Shown here piece by piece: positions 61,333-64,000 of a stretch of 64,000 nucleotides of DNA. The stretch lies in NCBI GenBank assembly GCA_000023405.1, contig CP001643.1:62001-126000 (forward strand). The letters are read 5' to 3'. The stretch comes from Brachybacterium faecium DSM 4810 (lineage in GTDB: Bacteria; Actinomycetota; Actinomycetes; Actinomycetales; Dermabacteraceae). Position numbers and translations under genes: made by a program. The notes beneath the pieces were generated by a model that saw only the letters and a program-made list of their open reading frames with translations, made no database searches and was not told the origin of the DNA. Each line of letters starts with the position of its first letter. Within the stretch, counting starts at the first letter, position 1.

Positions 61333-62370
61333 ATGTCCATGCAGCACCGCACTCCCGCCCGGCTGGGCCGGCCGCTCTCCGTGGTGGGCCAGGGCTGCTG
61401 GCAGATCGGCGCGGACTGGGGCGAGGTCACCGACGAGTCCGCGACAGCGGTGCTCGACGCCGCGCTCGAGGCGGGCGTGACCTTCTTCGACACCGCCGAC
61501 GTCTACGGGGACGGCCGCAGCGAGCGCCTGCTCGGCGCGCTGCGCACGCGCCTCAGCACCGATGGTGCAGCGCCCGTCGGCGGGGCGTCCGCCCTCCCGT
61601 TCGTCGCCACCAAGGCCTCCCGCCGCGCCGACCCCTTCGCACCGGAGACCTTCACCGAGGAGAACCTGCGCGCCTGGGTGGAGCGCTCGCGGGAGAACCT
61701 CGGCATGGACACCCTCGACCTGGTGCAGCTGCACTGCCCGCCGCCCGCGATCTATCGCGACGACCGCGTGTTCGACGTGCTCGATGCGCTGGTCCAGGAG
61801 CAGCGCATCGCCGCCTGGGGAGTGAGCGTCGAGACCTGCCAGGAGGCGCTGATCAGCCTCGAGCGCGAGCATCTCGCCTCGATCCAGATCATCGTGAACC
61901 CCTTCCGCCTGAAGCCGCTCGAGCAGGTGCTGCCGGCCGCTGCGGAGAAGGGCGTGGCGCTCATCGCCCGCGTGCCGCTCGCCTCCGGGCTGCTCACCGG
62001 AAAGTTCTCCGCGACCAGCCGCTTCGCCGAGGATGACCACCGCCGCTTCAACCGCCACGGCGAGGCCTTCGACCAGGGCGAGACCTTTTCCGGCGTCGAC
62101 TTCGAGACCGGGCTCGCGGCCGTGGCCCGCCTCGAGCAGGCGCTCGAGGGCGCGATGCCGCTGCCGGAGGCGAGCCTGCGCTGGATCCTCGCCCAGCGCG
62201 GCGTCACCGCCGTGATCCCCGGCGCCAGCAGCGGCGAGCAGGCCCGCGCGAACGCCGCGGCCGGCAGCGCGCCCACCGCCGCGCAGCAGGAGGTGCTGCA
62301 GCGTTTCGACGCCGCCGTGCACGAGACCTACGACGCGCTGTTGAGAGAGAGCATCCACCCGCGCTGGTGA
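61333..62370 (+). CDS. aldo/keto reductase
   Basis: 345 residues; the ATG at 61333 has GAGG 6 bases before it, and an ATG at 61339 is almost as good. Tetrad residues are in TFFDTADVYGDGRSE (Asp, Tyr), FVATKAS (Lys) and LVQLHCPP (His); ASLRWILAQRGVTAVIPG and the following SSGEQARAN bind NADP. The branch resembles YajO/ general stress AKRs acting on sugars or aldehydes. Followed after 146 bp by a sulfatase gene. Confidence 0.92.
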   Translation: MSMQHRTPARLGRPLSVVGQGCWQIGADWGEVTDESATAVLDAALEAGVTFFDTADVYGDGRSERLLGALRTRLSTDGAAPVGGASALPFVATKASRRADPFAPETFTEENLRAWVERSRENLGMDTLDLVQLHCPPPAIYRDDRVFDVLDALVQEQRIAAWGVSVETCQEALISLEREHLASIQIIVNPFRLKPLEQVLPAAAEKGVALIARVPLASGLLTGKFSATSRFAEDDHRRFNRHGEAFDQGETFSGVDFETGLAAVARLEQALEGAMPLPEASLRWILAQRGVTAVIPGASSGEQARANAAAGSAPTAAQQEVLQRFDAAVHETYDALLRESIHPRW

Positions 62371-62516
62371 GGGCCTCGGCTCCTGCGCCGACCCCGTCCT
62401 CCCGCCCGTCGGCCCGCCGCTCCCGCACCGGCCGCTCCGCCCCGTCGGCCCGCCCGGCCGCTGGCCCCACCGTCCCCGACCCGTCCGCCGATCCCCGCCT
62501 CCTCCAGGAGTTCTGC

Positions 62517-63968
62517 ATGACCCGCCCCAACATCGTGTTCATCATGTCCGACGACCACGCGGCCCACTCGATCTCGGCCTACGGCAGCCGGGTCAACACC
62601 ACCCCGCACATGGACCGCCTCGCCGACGAGGGCGCCCGCATGGACGCGACCTACTGCACCAACGCCATCTGCACCCCCTCGCGCGCCTCGATCCTCAGCG
62701 GCACCTACAGCCACATCAACCGCGCCCCCTCGATCTACTCCGAGTTCGATTACCGGGTGCGCACCTTCCCCGAGGTGCTCCAGGAGTGCGGCTACCAGAC
62801 GGCGCTGTACGGCAAGTGGCACCTGGGCCGCTCCGAGCGCTCGCTGCCGCGCGGCTTCGACGACTTCCGCATCTACCCCGACCAGGGCGACTACATCGAC
62901 CCGGTGATGATCGGCCCCGCGGGCGAGGAGCAGATCCCCGGCTACGCGACGGACATCGTCACCCGCCAGAGCCTCGACTTCATCGACCGCCGCGACCCCG
63001 AGCAGCCGTTCTGCCTGCTGGTCCATCACAAGGCCCCGCACCGGCCCTGGATCCCCCATCCCCGCTACGAGCACCTCTACGAGGCCGGCACCATCCCCGA
63101 GCCGGAGACGATGTGGGACGACCACGCCACGCGCTCCGAGGTGGTGCGCGAGGTCGCGATGAACCTCGACGACCTGCGCCCCACGGACTACAAGGACGAG
63201 CTGCCCGCCGAGCTCGAGGGCGAGACCGAGGAGGCGCGGCGTGCCAGGGCATCGTGGAAGTACCAGCGCTACATGCGCGACTACCTGCGCTGCGTGCAGG
63301 CCGTCGACGACTCGATCGGCGAGATCCTCGACCACCTCGACCAGGAGGGCCTGGGCGAGAACACCCTCGTGGTCTACACCTCGGACCAGGGCTTCTTCCT
63401 CGGCGACCACGGCTGGTTCGACAAGCGCCTCATGCTCGACGAGTCGCTGACCATGCCGATGCTGCTGCGCTGGCCCGCGCAGATCCCCGCCGGATCGCGG
63501 GTGAGCGACATCGTCTCCAACGTCGACTTCGCCGCCACCCTGCTCGAGGCCGCGGGCCGCTCCGCCTCCGACCTCCCGGACCAGCAGGGCCGCAGCTTCC
63601 TGCCGCAGCTGCGCGGCGAGGAGGTGCCGGACTGGCGCCAGGCCGTCTACTACCGCTACTGGGAGCACGACGACCCCGAGCACCACGCCCCGGCCCACTA
63701 CGGCGTGCGCACCCCCACGCACAAGTACATCCACTACTACAACGACGGGCTGGGCAGCCCCGGCTCCTCGACCCGGATCATGCCCGCCGAGGACGAGCTG
63801 TACGACCTCGCCACCGATCCGCAGGAGATGCGGAACGTCGCGCACGATCCCGCCTACGCGGGCGTGCTCGAGGAGATGAAGGCGCTCACCGCCCAGCTGC
63901 AGGCCGAGTACGGGGACGCCCCCTACGAGGGCCCGGACACCCCGCGCCTGGAGTGGCCGACCGCCTGA
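62517..63968 (+). CDS. sulfatase family protein (Cys-type), iduronate/N-sulfoglucosamine sulfatase-like
   Basis: 483 residues; CAGGAG 6 bases before ATG. NIVFIMSDDHAAH (D12, D13), signature AICTPSRASILSG with formylglycine site C52, GKWHLG, LVHHKAPHRPW, and VVYTSDQGFFLGDHGWFDKR. Closest in layout to sulfatases of the S1 family acting on glycosaminoglycan or fucan sugars. No signal peptide. Ends 32 bp before the window edge. Confidence 0.93.
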   Translation: MTRPNIVFIMSDDHAAHSISAYGSRVNTTPHMDRLADEGARMDATYCTNAICTPSRASILSGTYSHINRAPSIYSEFDYRVRTFPEVLQECGYQTALYGKWHLGRSERSLPRGFDDFRIYPDQGDYIDPVMIGPAGEEQIPGYATDIVTRQSLDFIDRRDPEQPFCLLVHHKAPHRPWIPHPRYEHLYEAGTIPEPETMWDDHATRSEVVREVAMNLDDLRPTDYKDELPAELEGETEEARRARASWKYQRYMRDYLRCVQAVDDSIGEILDHLDQEGLGENTLVVYTSDQGFFLGDHGWFDKRLMLDESLTMPMLLRWPAQIPAGSRVSDIVSNVDFAATLLEAAGRSASDLPDQQGRSFLPQLRGEEVPDWRQAVYYRYWEHDDPEHHAPAHYGVRTPTHKYIHYYNDGLGSPGSSTRIMPAEDELYDLATDPQEMRNVAHDPAYAGVLEEMKALTAQLQAEYGDAPYEGPDTPRLEWPTA

Positions 63969-64000
63969 GGCGCGCGCCCCGCTCGGAGCCGGCACCTCGC

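Noticed and set aside
1-64000. tRNA, rRNA, transposase, integrase or prophage genes
   Set aside because: None found by reading both strands; the inversion-like scars carry no recognisable recombinase next to them.

Overview
The window is very GC-rich, densely packed DNA with GTG starts, ATGA stop/start overlaps and strong AGGAGG ribosome sites. It holds many sugar-uptake operons, GntR/LacI/TetR regulators and secreted GH43 enzymes. This points to an actinobacterium; a Brachybacterium-like Micrococcales member is my best guess, but no rRNA or marker gene is present to settle it. I see no tRNA, rRNA, CRISPR array, transposase or phage gene.

Layout. 1-1969: end of a four-carbon acid sugar kinase gene and a 3-hydroxyacid dehydrogenase (threonate/erythronate-type catabolism). 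1988-8301: a complete non-phosphorylative L-fucose route: mutarotase, aldose dehydrogenase, lactonase, fuconate dehydratase, 2-keto-3-deoxyfuconate dehydrogenase (divergent) and diketo-deoxyfuconate hydrolase, closed by a convergent FadR-type regulator. 8315-10488: a TelA/XpaC pair. 10759-16158: a peptide-type ABC importer with a fused double ATPase. 16159-17311: repeats and two decayed oxidoreductase ends lying head to head. 17312-22084: a GntR/UTRA regulator, a large unknown membrane protein and an M81 peptidase. 22303-25817: alpha-L-fucosidase, TSUP permease, aldo/keto reductase. 25945-31980: GH4 glycosidase, an ABC sugar importer lacking its ATPase, and a PfkB kinase. 32024-39232: antiporter, a small stress-type operon under a TetR regulator, a repeat-rich gap, a 60-aa membrane peptide, methyltransferase and acyltransferase. 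39277-40730: an AT-richer HNH nuclease/NUDIX island. 40969-42776: cytosine permease and fungal-type cytosine deaminase. 42868-43670: decayed GH127 and LacI ends and a Ser-rich repeat peptide. 43846-58645: a furanose-type ABC importer with two double ATPases and a LacI regulator, divergent from a cell-surface module (WxL-like protein, DUF916-like anchor, two GH43 enzymes). 58947-63968: two sulfatases around a lipoprotein and an aldo/keto reductase.

The most striking unit is 43846-58645. The same 14-bp palindrome, TGTT-C/A-CCGG-T/G-AACA, lies inside a promoter for the importer and inside a promoter for the divergent surface/GH43 operon. A single LacI repressor could therefore control polymer cleavage at the surface and uptake of the released sugar. 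Alpha-L-fucosidase, the fucose pathway and two sulfatases in one window suggest, as inference only, use of fucosylated and perhaps sulfated glycans. Two places (about 17044 and 43070-43090) show the C-terminal ends of two unrelated genes pointing away from each other, the expected scar of a DNA inversion.
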